Translations under genes and position numbers: made by a program
Shown: positions 1 through 9,243 of the stretch, piece after piece
How the letters are laid out: each line of letters opens with the position of its first letter
Position numbering within the stretch: the first letter of the stretch is position 1
From: an uncultured Gemmatimonadota bacterium
GTDB lineage: Bacteria; Gemmatimonadota; Gemmatimonadetes; Gemmatimonadales; Gemmatimonadaceae
Assembly: GCA_903910555.1 (NCBI GenBank)
Contig: CAIVZZ010000001.1
Location: 62,001 to 126,000, forward strand
Direction of reading: 5' to 3'
Length of the DNA: 64,000 nucleotides
Notes under the pieces: generated by a model
Database searches by the model: none
Told to the model about the DNA's origin: nothing
Seen by the model: only the letters and a program-made list of their open reading frames with translations

Positions 1-1142
1 CCGCCGTTCTTAAACTTGAGCGCTTCACGCAGCTGAAGTTTGAGCTGCGCGTCCATCGCACGATCGGCGGAGAGGAACGCGACGGTCCATCCGGCGCATT
101 TCGCACGCGCAACGTTTCCCAGCTGGGCGTAGAGATTTCGCACTTCGCCTCCCGGACTCGCGCGCACTCCGTATGGCGGATTCATGAGGAGAATGCCGGG
201 GGCCGCCGGGGGCGTGATTCCGGTGAGCGCACCGCGCCGAACTTCGATGTCGGCTGCGACGCCGGCGCGTTCTGCGTTGGACAGCGTTGCGGCTGCACCG
301 CCTGCGTCGCGGTCGCTTGCGACGATCGGAGATCCCGCACGCGGAAGAATCTCTGCGCGCGCCGCGTCCCGCCGTTCTGCGAACTTCTTCGTCGGCGCCG
401 CCGGCCAGCGCTCACAGGCAAAAGACCGATTGATGCCGGGCGCGATGCGCCGCGCGATCAGCGCCGCCTCGATCGCGATCGTACCTGCGCCGCACATCGG
501 ATCCATCAGTGGAACCCTGCCGTCGTATTCCACAGCAACCAGCATCGCCGCGGCAAGCGTCTCGCGCAGCGGCGCTTTTGCGATGGCGAGACGATACCCG
601 CGGCGATGCAGCAGTTCACCCGAGCTGTCGATGCTGATCGTGCACACGTCTTTGACGAAACGCACGAGAAAAAGCTGTGCTTCGGGCTCGGGGACGTCGA
701 TGTCGGAATCGTCGTCTGCTTCTTTCTTTGCGCCGGTGATCGTGACGCCGGCAACCCGTCGCTTGATCGCATCGCCTACCCGCTGCGCCACGCCGTCCGA
801 GTGATACAGCCTCGACTTTCGGCACGTCACACGCAGACGCACCGCGCTGCCCGGCGCGACGAGTTCGTCCCAGCGCACATTGCGTGAAAGCTTTTCGAGT
901 TCGTGGAATGCCGTCGCGCGAAACTCGGCGACGCGCACGATCACGCGGCTTACCGTTCGCAGCCGGAGATTCGCCTCGAACAGCTCGGTGTCGCTCGCGC
1001 GGAACGCGATGCCACCCGGCTCGATGTCCCCGGGTCTGATCCCTATAGCGCGAAGTTCCGCGACCGCGAGCTGCTCGAGCCCCGGCGCGACAACAGCGTA
1101 GCAGTCGCGATTGATTTTCTTCGCAGCGTGCACGGCGCTCAC
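1..1142 (-). CDS. THUMP-domain class I SAM-dependent RNA methyltransferase (3' end beyond window)
   Basis: Translating the minus strand from a GTG at 1142 gives an open frame to the left edge (380 codons, C-terminus missing). The N-terminal ~150 residues look like a THUMP RNA-binding domain. A Rossmann methyltransferase follows, with the SAM-binding DPMCGAGT motif near residue 214 and the base-methylating NPPYG motif near residue 321. This is the architecture of the RlmL N-terminal half and related COG0116 enzymes, which make N2-methylguanosine in rRNA or tRNA; the exact target cannot be read from sequence. The GTG start overlaps the msrQ stop as GTGA, so translation is probably coupled to msrQ. 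A second GTG at 1133 is an alternative start. Confidence 0.85.
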   Translation of the reverse strand, partial: MSAVHAAKKINRDCYAVVAPGLEQLAVAELRAIGIRPGDIEPGGIAFRASDTELFEANLRLRTVSRVIVRVAEFRATAFHELEKLSRNVRWDELVAPGSAVRLRVTCRKSRLYHSDGVAQRVGDAIKRRVAGVTITGAKKEADDDSDIDVPEPEAQLFLVRFVKDVCTISIDSSGELLHRRGYRLAIAKAPLRETLAAAMLVAVEYDGRVPLMDPMCGAGTIAIEAALIARRIAPGINRSFACERWPAAPTKKFAERRDAARAEILPRAGSPIVASDRDAGGAAATLSNAERAGVAADIEVRRGALTGITPPAAPGILLMNPPYGVRASPGGEVRNLYAQLGNVARAKCAGWTVAFLSADRAMDAQLKLQLREALKFKNG

Positions 1143-1783
1143 GCGGATACCGGTGTGGACGGCGTGCCGTGCCGCGACCGCCATCGTACGACACGCCATC
1201 CGAGCAGCGTCGCGACGACTATCGCGTAGATCAGGGGATCGGTGATGTCCTTCTTCACGGCCATCCAGTAGTGAATCACGCCGAGTATCGCGATGGGATA
1301 GATGAGTGTGTGGAGCCTGTTCCAGCGCCTGCCGCCGAGGCGGCGGATGCTGTTACGTGTGGACGTGAGCGCGAGCGGAATCATGCAGAGCAGCGCCGCC
1401 ATCCCGACCATGATGTACGGACGCTTCGCGAGATCTTTCACGAGTTCGCCCCAATCGAGCTGCACGTCGAGCAGCGCGTAGGTGAGCCAGTGCAGCATAA
1501 GGTAGCCGAACGCAAAGAGTCCGAGCGTACGGCGGTGTTTGGCGAGCCAGTTCCACCCCGTGAGTTGGCGGAGCGGCGTGATCGAGAGCGTCGCGATGAT
1601 GAAGCGCAGTGTCCACTGACCGAGATAGTGCTCGCCCTCTTTCACCGGGTTCGAGCCGAAGAATCGCGTGTGCGTGATGATGTCGGAGGCCATCGCCGCG
1701 ACGCCGATCAATGCCGGTACGCAGCAGACGGCGATCAGCGCGAAAGCAAAGCGCCGCGGCTCGCGCCAGTCACGAGAGCTCAA
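1139..1783 (-). CDS. msrQ: MsrQ: haem-binding membrane subunit of the methionine-sulfoxide reductase
   Basis: A hydrophobic protein of ~214 residues with about six membrane segments and conserved histidines (LMLHWLTY, the RLHTLIY region, GVIHYW) typical of the ferric-reductase-like MsrQ family. MsrQ passes electrons from the quinone pool or flavin to periplasmic MsrP, which repairs oxidised methionines in envelope proteins. It directly follows msrP. No ATG start is available. I chose the TTG at 1783, two bases after the msrP stop, because it leaves a short tail before the first membrane segment as in known MsrQ proteins. A TTG at 1828, with GGATCAGG just upstream, would add 15 residues inside msrP. 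Confidence 0.9.
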   Translation of the reverse strand: MSSRDWREPRRFAFALIAVCCVPALIGVAAMASDIITHTRFFGSNPVKEGEHYLGQWTLRFIIATLSITPLRQLTGWNWLAKHRRTLGLFAFGYLMLHWLTYALLDVQLDWGELVKDLAKRPYIMVGMAALLCMIPLALTSTRNSIRRLGGRRWNRLHTLIYPIAILGVIHYWMAVKKDITDPLIYAIVVATLLGWRVVRWRSRHGTPSTPVSA

Positions 1784-1784
1784 C

Positions 1785-2732
<948 letters not shown>

Positions 2733-2759
2733 TGGCGGCTCCTGGGGTACAGCGTCCTT

Positions 2760-2765
2760 ATTATA
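2760..2765 (-). promoter_or_regulatory. Candidate -10 box for msrPQ
   Basis: The minus strand reads a perfect TATAAT 28 bases upstream of the msrP start, in the 64-bp gap between the divergent msrP and methyltransferase genes. I see no convincing -35 at 17-bp spacing, so this is a motif match only. Confidence 0.35.
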
Positions 2766-2796
2766 TACGCACCCAACCTCATACCCGATTCCTTTC

Positions 2797-3486
2797 ATGA
2801 CGGACGAGCTCGGCGCGCGACGCGTAGCGGCTGCAGAACGAACGGGCGGCGTTTCGTCCGGTTCGGTCTACGACGCGGCGTGGAAGCAGATCGCGCCGCT
2901 CGCGCGCGGCGCCGTACTCGACTTCGGCGCCGGCACCGGATCGCTCGCGGCGAGACTCGCGAGGGAGAGCGCGGTCACGAGTGTGACAGCGGCCGATCTC
3001 GCGGCGCACGCGATGGTCGTTCCGCCCGACGCCGCCGCGGCCGGAAAAATTCGCTGGCTGACCGCCGACCTGAATGCGCCGCTTCCGCTGCCGCCGGCGA
3101 GCTTCGATCTCATTGTCGCGATCGAGATCATCGAGCATCTCGAGAATCCGCGCGCCACAGCGAGGGAATGGCGCCGCCTCGTTCGCCCGGGCGGTGCGCT
3201 CGTGATGTCCACGCCGAATGTCGAATCGCTGCGCTCAATGCTCTCGCTGTTTGCGCGCGGCCATCATTCGGCGTTCACGGGCAAGTCTTATCCGGCGCAC
3301 ATCACGCCGCTTACGCGTGTCGACATTGAGCGCGTCCTCACCGAGGCCGGCTTCAGTACGCCGCAAGTTTCCTGGAGCGGTTTCGGGCTCGTGCCGATGT
3401 CGTCGCTCAGCTGGCAGCAGCTCTCAGCGGGAATGCTGGGGGGCATGCGATTCTCCGATAACACCGTAGCTTTCGCACGAGCCTGA
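2797..3486 (+). CDS. Class I SAM-dependent methyltransferase
   Basis: A 229-residue soluble methyltransferase of the UbiG/Methyltransf_11 type. Motif I is LDFGAGTG at residues 41-48, a post-II acidic region follows, and [10 protein letters not shown] near 109-118 is the usual motif before the beta-4/5 strands. The later STPN segment (about 138) is common in methyltransferases of cell-surface or lipid substrates. The substrate is unknown. It is divergent from msrP, and its TGA overlaps the ATG of the next gene by one base, so the two are probably co-transcribed. Confidence 0.85.
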   Translation: MTDELGARRVAAAERTGGVSSGSVYDAAWKQIAPLARGAVLDFGAGTGSLAARLARESAVTSVTAADLAAHAMVVPPDAAAAGKIRWLTADLNAPLPLPPASFDLIVAIEIIEHLENPRATAREWRRLVRPGGALVMSTPNVESLRSMLSLFARGHHSAFTGKSYPAHITPLTRVDIERVLTEAGFSTPQVSWSGFGLVPMSSLSWQQLSAGMLGGMRFSDNTVAFARA

Positions 3487-4541
3487 TGAATACTCCCGAC
3501 TGGATGTACCGCACCCTCCTCGGCAACTCGCTCCGCGACTGGACCGTCGCGTTCGGCAGTGCAATCCTCGCGACGGTTGCGATCGTGCTCGTGCGCTCGT
3601 TCATCGTGCGCCGCCTTGCGGCGCTCGCGGCGCACACCGAGACGCTCGTGGACGACGCGCTGGTCGAACTCGCGCGCAGCGTTCGCAAGACGTACGTCGC
3701 GATTATCGCGCTCTGCCTCGCCGGCGTCTGGCTCGATTTCAGCCATGGTGTGCACGACCTGCTCCGCGACACAGCGATCATCTTCGCCGTACTGCAGGGT
3801 GCCCGCTCAGGCACACGGCTCGTCTCGCTCTGGCTTGAACACTACTCGCAGCAGCACGGCGATCTCGACCGCACGACGATCACTGCGCTGGGCATCGCAA
3901 CGAAGACGCTGGTCTGGATTGCGCTGATTGTAATCGGCCTCGACAACCTCGGGTTCAAGATCGGCGGGTTCCTCACCGGACTGGGCGTCGGCGGCATCGT
4001 CCTCGCGCTCGCACTGCAGAACGTCTTTTCCGATCTGTTCGCCGCCCTTTCCATCGTACTCGACAAACCGTTCATCGTCGGCGATACGATCGCAGTAGAT
4101 GACTTCGAGGGAGCCGTCGAGCACATCGGGCTCAAGTCCACGCGCGTCTCGAGCATCAACGGCGAGCAGGTGATTTTTGCGAACACAGACCTGCTCAAGA
4201 GCCGGGTGCGGAACCTCTCGCGCCGTCAGGGCCGGCGAATGCTCTTCACGGTCTCGATCGATCCGTCGACAAAATCGGACCGCCTCGCGATTGTGCCACA
4301 GATCATGGCTGATGTAATCGGCGCCGAGCAGCGCGCGGCTCTGCGGCGCTGCCATCTCGTGGGCGCCGGTGTGCGCGGGTTTGATATCGAGACGGCGATT
4401 TTGATTCCGCACCCTGAGTACAACCAGGCGCTGGACGTCCGTCAGGCAATCCTGCTTGAGTTTTATTTGCGGCTCGAGCGCGAAGGGATTGCACTCGCAC
4501 GTCCACCGGGATTGTTCACCGCCGCGCTGCCGCCGGCGTAG
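3486..4541 (+). CDS. MscS-family mechanosensitive ion channel
   Basis: A 351-residue membrane protein. Several N-terminal membrane helices precede the glycine- and alanine-rich pore helix (residues 158-184, ending ALALQNVFSD). The beta-domain follows, starting DKPFIVGDTIAV. This order is diagnostic for MscS-type channels that release solutes during hypo-osmotic shock. The length is medium, with extra N-terminal helices compared with the 286-residue E. coli MscS. The start ATG overlaps the upstream methyltransferase stop (TGATG). Confidence 0.93.
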   Translation: MNTPDWMYRTLLGNSLRDWTVAFGSAILATVAIVLVRSFIVRRLAALAAHTETLVDDALVELARSVRKTYVAIIALCLAGVWLDFSHGVHDLLRDTAIIFAVLQGARSGTRLVSLWLEHYSQQHGDLDRTTITALGIATKTLVWIALIVIGLDNLGFKIGGFLTGLGVGGIVLALALQNVFSDLFAALSIVLDKPFIVGDTIAVDDFEGAVEHIGLKSTRVSSINGEQVIFANTDLLKSRVRNLSRRQGRRMLFTVSIDPSTKSDRLAIVPQIMADVIGAEQRAALRRCHLVGAGVRGFDIETAILIPHPEYNQALDVRQAILLEFYLRLEREGIALARPPGLFTAALPPA

Positions 4542-4573
4542 CGCCGCACGCGTAACGCCGCGGGCGCGCCGCA

Positions 4574-5704
4574 CTACTCGATCGTCTTCGAGAACCGCCG
4601 CACGCTGATCGCAAATATCAGCGCGGCAAATGCCGTCAGCGCGAGCGTTGGCCGCCACAGCTGCTCGATGCCGATTCCTTTGAGCAGAATTCCGCGAAGG
4701 ATCGTGAGGTAGTACGTCAGTGGCAGCAGCAACCCGATCCATTGCGCCGGCACCGGCATCGCAACGCGCGGAAAGATGTATCCCGAGAGCAAAATGTTTG
4801 GCAGCATGAAGAAGAAACTCACTTGCATCGCCTGCACCTGATTTCGCGCGATGGTCGAGATCAGCAGTCCGACGCCGAGACTCGCGACGATGAATGGAAC
4901 GGTGAGCACGTACAGCAGCGCGAAACTGCCGATGGTCGGAATGCGGAAGATCAGTTTGCCGAGCACGAGCACCACGGTCATCTGCACAAACCCGACGAGC
5001 ATGAACGGCACGAGCTTGCCGAGCATCAGGCTCGGCTTGCCGATCGGAGTCACGATCAGCTGCTCGAGCGTGCCGCGCTCCCGCTCCCGCACGATCGCCG
5101 TGCTCGTGATGAGCGTCATCGTGATCGTGAGGAGAATGCCAATCACGCCGGGCACGATAAACACCGCACTGCGCTGCTCGGGGTTGTACCACGGGCGGAC
5201 GCGCATGTCGATCGGCGGCGGCGCGCGATAGTGCTCGGCGATGATCGTCGCGCCGCGGGCCAGTGCGGCGAGCTGTGCACCGGAGATCGCGCTCCCCGAT
5301 GATTGCGGATCCGCCGCGTCGACAATGATCTGCGCTTCGGCCGTACGACCGCGCTTGATGTTGCGCTCGTAATCGGGCGGGATCACCAGCGCCGCGCTCG
5401 CGGCGCCGCTCTCGATCGCGTTCCGGAGCGCGGTGCGATCTGCGACGGCCCCGACGAGATCAAAATTCCCCGTGTTGATCATGACCGAGACGAGCGCGCG
5501 GCTTTCGGCCGTGCGCGATTCGTCGAGCACCACGGTTTTCAGGTGTCGCACGTCGGTTTGAATCGCATAGCCGAACAGAATGAGCTGGATCGCCGGCAGT
5601 CCGGTCAGCAACCCGAGCGTGAGACGGTCGCGGCGCATCTGGATAAACTCTTTCCAGAGCATCGGCCAGAAGCGCGATTCGCGAAGCCGCGTGATGAGAC
5701 TCAC
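4574..5704 (-). CDS. ABC-2 type transporter permease (YhhJ/YbhS-like)
   Basis: A 376-residue permease. One N-terminal membrane helix (LTGLPAIQLILFGYAI region) is followed by a large extracytoplasmic domain and then five membrane helices containing the ABC-2 signature RERERGTLEQLIVTPI. This layout matches permeases of drug exporters that pair with an ABC ATPase and a HlyD adaptor, the two genes immediately upstream. The GTG at 5704 overlaps the ATPase stop (GTGA). The frame is open for another 107 codons upstream, but that part is antisense-like arginine-rich sequence inside the ATPase gene. Confidence 0.92.
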   Translation of the reverse strand: MSLITRLRESRFWPMLWKEFIQMRRDRLTLGLLTGLPAIQLILFGYAIQTDVRHLKTVVLDESRTAESRALVSVMINTGNFDLVGAVADRTALRNAIESGAASAALVIPPDYERNIKRGRTAEAQIIVDAADPQSSGSAISGAQLAALARGATIIAEHYRAPPPIDMRVRPWYNPEQRSAVFIVPGVIGILLTITMTLITSTAIVRERERGTLEQLIVTPIGKPSLMLGKLVPFMLVGFVQMTVVLVLGKLIFRIPTIGSFALLYVLTVPFIVASLGVGLLISTIARNQVQAMQVSFFFMLPNILLSGYIFPRVAMPVPAQWIGLLLPLTYYLTILRGILLKGIGIEQLWRPTLALTAFAALIFAISVRRFSKTIE

Positions 5705-6498
5705 GCGGCCGCGCCCTCGTCGCGCTCCTGCAGCTCGATGAAAACGTCCTCGATCGTCGGCTGGTGGAAGTGTTCGAGGATCTCCTTCACCGTGCCGAGC
5801 CCGATCAGATGGCCGCGCGAGAGAAATGCGAGTCGCTGGCAACGTTCGGCTTCGTCCATATAGTGCGTGGTGACGAGAATCGTCGTGCCGCCCTGCGCGA
5901 GTTGGTATATGGACGTCCAGAACGCGCGGCGCGCGGCCGGATCGACGCCGGCGGTGGGTTCGTCGAGAAAGAGCATCTCCGGCTCGTGCGCGGTCGCGCA
6001 GGCGAGCGCGAGGCGCTGCTTCCACCCGCCGGAAAGTGTGCCCGCGAGCTGATCGCGACGCGAAGTAAGTCCGATCGCCTCCATGTGTTTATCGAGACGC
6101 TCGACGCGCGCGCGGCCGTGCAGACCGTAGACCGTCGCGTAGAAGCGCAGGTTTTCGTAAACGGTGAGATCGTCGTACAGGCCGTATCGCTGCGACATAT
6201 AGCCGATCTTGGTGCGAATGAATTCGGGCTCGCGGGCAACATCGTGGCCGACGACAGATGCATGGCCCGCGGTTGGCGTCAGCAGCCCGCACAACATGCG
6301 AATAGTGGTCGTCTTACCGGAGCCGTTGGGACCGAGGAGACCGAACACTTCACCGCGGTGAATCGTGAGGTCGAGATGATCGACCGCAACAAGCCCGCTG
6401 TGAAAAACCTTGCGAAGTCCCTCGATCACAACCGCGTCCGCCGGTGGTCCCGCCGGTGGTCCCGCCGGTGGTCCGGCCGGCGCTCCGCCAGCGGTCAC
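5701..6498 (-). CDS. ABC transporter ATP-binding protein (drug exporter type)
   Basis: A 265-residue ATPase with Walker A GPNGSGKTT at residues 56-64, signature LSGGWKQR, and Walker B LFLDEPTAGVDP followed by the H-loop region VTTHYMDEA. The CcmA/YbhF type couples ATP hydrolysis to ABC-2 permeases. The first 20 residues are an unusual Gly-Pro-Pro-Ala repeat encoded by a 12-bp tandem repeat. The GTG start at 6498 overlaps the HlyD-gene stop (GTGA), and its own stop overlaps the permease start, so the three proteins are probably made in step. Confidence 0.94.
   Translation of the reverse strand: MTAGGAPAGPPAGPPAGPPADAVVIEGLRKVFHSGLVAVDHLDLTIHRGEVFGLLGPNGSGKTTTIRMLCGLLTPTAGHASVVGHDVAREPEFIRTKIGYMSQRYGLYDDLTVYENLRFYATVYGLHGRARVERLDKHMEAIGLTSRRDQLAGTLSGGWKQRLALACATAHEPEMLFLDEPTAGVDPAARRAFWTSIYQLAQGGTTILVTTHYMDEAERCQRLAFLSRGHLIGLGTVKEILEHFHQPTIEDVFIELQERDEGAAA
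6438..6476. repeat. 12-bp tandem repeat inside the ABC ATPase gene
   Basis: About three copies of a 12-bp unit resembling CCGGTGGTCCCG encode the repeated Gly-Pro-Pro-Ala block at the N-terminus of the ATPase. The repeat keeps the reading frame, so copy-number changes would only lengthen or shorten the tail. Confidence 0.75.
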
Positions 6499-7469
6499 GG
6501 TTTCGCGGCCGGCAGCGGAGCGTCGATGCGAACGTTGATCGGCAGCCCTGCTTTGAGCATCCCGGTGGAATCCGCGAATTCAACCTTCACGCCGAAGAGC
6601 AGATCGGCACGCTCGGTCTCCGTGAGCGCGACGCGCGGCGTGAACTCCGCCTGCGTGCTCAGCGCGACAACGCGCCCGCTGAAATCCCGCCCCGGAAACG
6701 CATCGAGCGTCGCGTGGACCGCCTGCCCGACGCGCACCCGCGGCAGCACGGTCTCGGATACATACACCCTCACCGTCTGCCGCGCGGTTTGCGCCACCGT
6801 CAGCGCCGCCTGCCCCGCCGCAAAAACTTCGCCCGGCTCGGCCGAACGTGTTGTGACCGTGCCGGTGACCGGAGAGAGCAGGACGAGGTCGCGCGCCGTC
6901 GCGAGCGCGGACGCGACCGACGCGCGCGCGCCTTGAGCCTCAGCTTCGGCGGCATGGATCCGCTCGGGACGGGTGCCGTCGCGAAGCTGCTGGAGCTGTG
7001 CACGGAGGGCATCGCGATGATCGGCCGTGCTCGCGGCGAGCGCGCGCGCCGCATCGAAGTCCTGCGCGCTCACGTTTTGTTTTGCCGCGAGCGGTCTGAG
7101 CCGCTCCACGTCTTTCGCGGCGCGCTCCGCAGTGGCTTCCGCCGAGGCGAGCTCGGCGGCCGCGCTGGCGATTTCGGGTGCGCGCGGGCCGTGCTCCGCC
7201 TCTTGGAACGCAGCGCTGGCAGAAGCCGCTTTGGCCTCGCGCTGCGCGACGTCCGCCGAGAGCGTGGGGATCGTGAGGATCGCGAGCGTGTCGCCCGCGC
7301 GGACGGCGGCGCCTTCGTCGACGAGAACCCGCGAGACCCTGCCTGGGGAAGTCGGCGCGACGTCGATCTCGACGACTTCGAGGGTGCCGGTCGCCTCGAC
7401 GGTGCCGGTGGGCGGTTTTGAGCATGCCGCCAGCACAAACAGAACAGAGAGCGGTAGACGGATGCGCAT
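6495..7469 (-). CDS. HlyD/YbhG-type efflux adaptor lipoprotein
   Basis: A 324-residue membrane-fusion protein. A lipobox (VLAAC, Cys16) predicts lipid anchoring. A biotinyl-lipoyl-like half (TGTLEVVEIDVAPTSPGRVS) follows, then an alanine/glutamate-rich coiled coil (about residues 75-190). The second lipoyl half (LLSPVTGTV) and a beta-barrel domain complete it. Adaptors of this type bridge the inner-membrane ABC exporter and an outer-membrane channel. It is the first gene of the exporter operon. Only 18 bases separate its start from that of the divergent SufE gene, so the two promoters must overlap each other or the opposite coding sequence. Confidence 0.92.
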   Translation of the reverse strand: MRIRLPLSVLFVLAACSKPPTGTVEATGTLEVVEIDVAPTSPGRVSRVLVDEGAAVRAGDTLAILTIPTLSADVAQREAKAASASAAFQEAEHGPRAPEIASAAAELASAEATAERAAKDVERLRPLAAKQNVSAQDFDAARALAASTADHRDALRAQLQQLRDGTRPERIHAAEAEAQGARASVASALATARDLVLLSPVTGTVTTRSAEPGEVFAAGQAALTVAQTARQTVRVYVSETVLPRVRVGQAVHATLDAFPGRDFSGRVVALSTQAEFTPRVALTETERADLLFGVKVEFADSTGMLKAGLPINVRIDAPLPAAKP

Positions 7470-7487
7470 AGAGATAACTTAGTAGCG

Positions 7488-7952
7488 ATGGAACCGACCG
7501 CGCCCGCGACCAGCGCTAACCAGCTGCCGCCTGCGATTCAGCAGGTGCTCGCGCGCTTCCAGTCCATGGGGCGTGAGGAAAAGATGCAGTCCCTGGTGGC
7601 ATACGCGAAACGGCTCGAGCCTGTTCCCGAGCGTTTCGCGGCGCTCAACCGCGACGCGTATACCGTTCACGAATGTCAGACACGGGTAGATCTGTTTTCA
7701 GAACTGCGCGAAGGCCGGATGCACTTTTGGGCCGATGTGAACGTCCGGCAGTCTCCTACGGTCGCGGCGTTTCTTTCGATTACCATGAGTGCGGTGAATG
7801 ACCAGCCGCCGGCGGTTGTGCTGGCCATTCCGCCGGACTTCGTGAGCACGATGATGGCCGGCCTCGGACTGAGTGCGCGCGAGGTTGGGCTCAACGCGCT
7901 CGTGTCACGATTGAAGCGCGAGGCACGTGCCGCGCTCGACTCCGGAGGCTGA
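7488..7952 (+). CDS. SufE-family cysteine desulfurase activator
   Basis: A 154-residue protein with the SufE fold pattern. Cys63 in VHECQTRVDLF sits where E. coli SufE has its sulfur-accepting cysteine (GCQSQVW), and FWADVNVRQSPTVAAFLSI follows the same strand-helix order. SufE accepts persulfide from the desulfurase SufS for Fe-S cluster assembly. No other suf gene is present here. The role is inferred from family membership. Confidence 0.88.
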   Translation: MEPTAPATSANQLPPAIQQVLARFQSMGREEKMQSLVAYAKRLEPVPERFAALNRDAYTVHECQTRVDLFSELREGRMHFWADVNVRQSPTVAAFLSITMSAVNDQPPAVVLAIPPDFVSTMMAGLGLSAREVGLNALVSRLKREARAALDSGG

Positions 7953-8016
7953 GCACCACAGATTCGTTTCGTTCCGCTCCACGCGCGAAATACCCGTCCC
8001 CGACGAGGAGAATCAC

Positions 8017-8460
8017 ATGGCCCCGGTTCCGCCGCAGGATTTCAAGAGTCACCGCCGGTTCGACCCCGCTTGGCACTTCGCCGGAGCGCTGATTATTACA
8101 GCAGGCTTCATCGGCTCGGTCGTGCATGCGATTCGTCACCAGGACGGCTATTGGAACTGGTTCTTTGCGGCATACACGTTTGGCGTCCTGCTCTGTGTCG
8201 CGCGTGCGCGCACGCAGACGTTGACGGTGCAGAACCGCGTGATCCGTCTCGAGATGCGCCTCCGCCTGAAAGAAGTGCTCCCGGCGGCACTCGCGGGCCG
8301 GATCAACGACCTGAGCGTGAGCCAGCTGGTCGGCCTGCGATTCGCGAGCGACGCCGAACTGCCGGGACTCGTTGAGCGCTGCTTGAACGGACAGCTCGCC
8401 AACGGCGAAACCGTCAAGAAGGAAATCAAGAACTGGCAGGCAGACTGGCTGCGTGCCTGA
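8017..8460 (+). CDS. DUF6526 family membrane protein
   Basis: A 147-residue protein of unknown function. It opens PQDFKSHRRFDPAWHF, has two membrane helices (about residues 20-40 and 50-66), and ends in a charged cytoplasmic-looking region rich in leucine and arginine. The pattern is that of the DUF6526 family found in Gemmatimonadota, Acidobacteriota and Bacteroidota. GAGGAG six bases before the ATG at 8017 fixes the start; an earlier in-frame start at 7927 would overlap sufE. Confidence 0.8.
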   Translation: MAPVPPQDFKSHRRFDPAWHFAGALIITAGFIGSVVHAIRHQDGYWNWFFAAYTFGVLLCVARARTQTLTVQNRVIRLEMRLRLKEVLPAALAGRINDLSVSQLVGLRFASDAELPGLVERCLNGQLANGETVKKEIKNWQADWLRA

Positions 8461-8490
8461 GGCGATTCTAGAAATCTTTTGAGAAAAGCG

Positions 8491-9243
8491 ATGTCGTTTC
8501 TTATCAATGCCTGGATCTGGACGATGGTGGTCAGTGCGGTCATCGTAGGGACCCCGCTGGTCGCCATCGTCTGGGCCGTGACCGCACCATTCGATCCGGG
8601 GCGCTATGCCGCGGGGCGGATGTTCCGGCTTATTGGTGTGTTCACGGTAAAAATGAATCCGCTCTGGCACTTTGAGACGACGGGGCAGTTTGTACACGAT
8701 CCGCGCCGTCCGTACGTCGCGGTGAGCAACCACGAGTCGTACGCCGACATCTTCCTCATTTCCCATCTCCCGTGGGAGATGAAGTGGATGTCGAAAGAGA
8801 CCATGTTCAAGATTCCGTTCATGGGGTGGATGATGCGGATGGCGGGTGACATCCGCGTCGTTCGCGGCGAGCGCTCGAGCGCGATTCAAGCGCTCGCCGC
8901 CGCGCGCGACCGGATCAAGAAGCGTGTGAGCGTCATGATTTTTCCGGAGGGCACACGGTCGCGCGGCCACGGATTTCTGCCGTTCAAAGACGGCGCGTTC
9001 CGCGTGGCAATTGAAACGGGCGCTCCGATTCTTCCGCTCGTCGTCGCCGGTACGCGCCGTGCGATGGCGAAGGGAAGCTTTCGTTTTCAGCGCGCTCGCG
9101 CCCGCGTGAAGGTGCTCGACCCGATCGAGACGAAAGGGCTGACGCTCGACGACGTCGGCGCGCTGCGCGACCGCGTGCGCGCGCTGATTGAAGACGCGCA
9201 TGCGCGCTTGCTGCAGGAGCTCGAGGGCGGCAAACCCGCGTGA
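8491..9243 (+). CDS. 1-acyl-sn-glycerol-3-phosphate acyltransferase (PlsC-like)
   Basis: A 250-residue membrane-associated acyltransferase. An N-terminal hydrophobic helix precedes the catalytic HX4D motif (His81-ESYA-Asp86) and the FPEGTRSR substrate-binding motif near residue 153. PlsC enzymes add the second acyl chain to lysophosphatidic acid. The ATG at 8491 follows GAGAAA. The stop overlaps the GTG of the glycan-export permease, linking it to the surface-polysaccharide genes. Confidence 0.92.
   Translation: MSFLINAWIWTMVVSAVIVGTPLVAIVWAVTAPFDPGRYAAGRMFRLIGVFTVKMNPLWHFETTGQFVHDPRRPYVAVSNHESYADIFLISHLPWEMKWMSKETMFKIPFMGWMMRMAGDIRVVRGERSSAIQALAAARDRIKKRVSVMIFPEGTRSRGHGFLPFKDGAFRVAIETGAPILPLVVAGTRRAMAKGSFRFQRARARVKVLDPIETKGLTLDDVGALRDRVRALIEDAHARLLQELEGGKPA

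Noticed and set aside
3807-5192. Long minus-strand open frame (461 codons) opposite the MscS gene
   Set aside because: It overlaps the real MscS and permease genes and has shadow-like composition with no domain pattern.
5705-6025. N-terminal extension of the ABC permease
   Set aside because: The 107 extra codons lie inside the ATPase gene and read as arginine-rich shadow; the GTG at 5704 is the natural coupled start.
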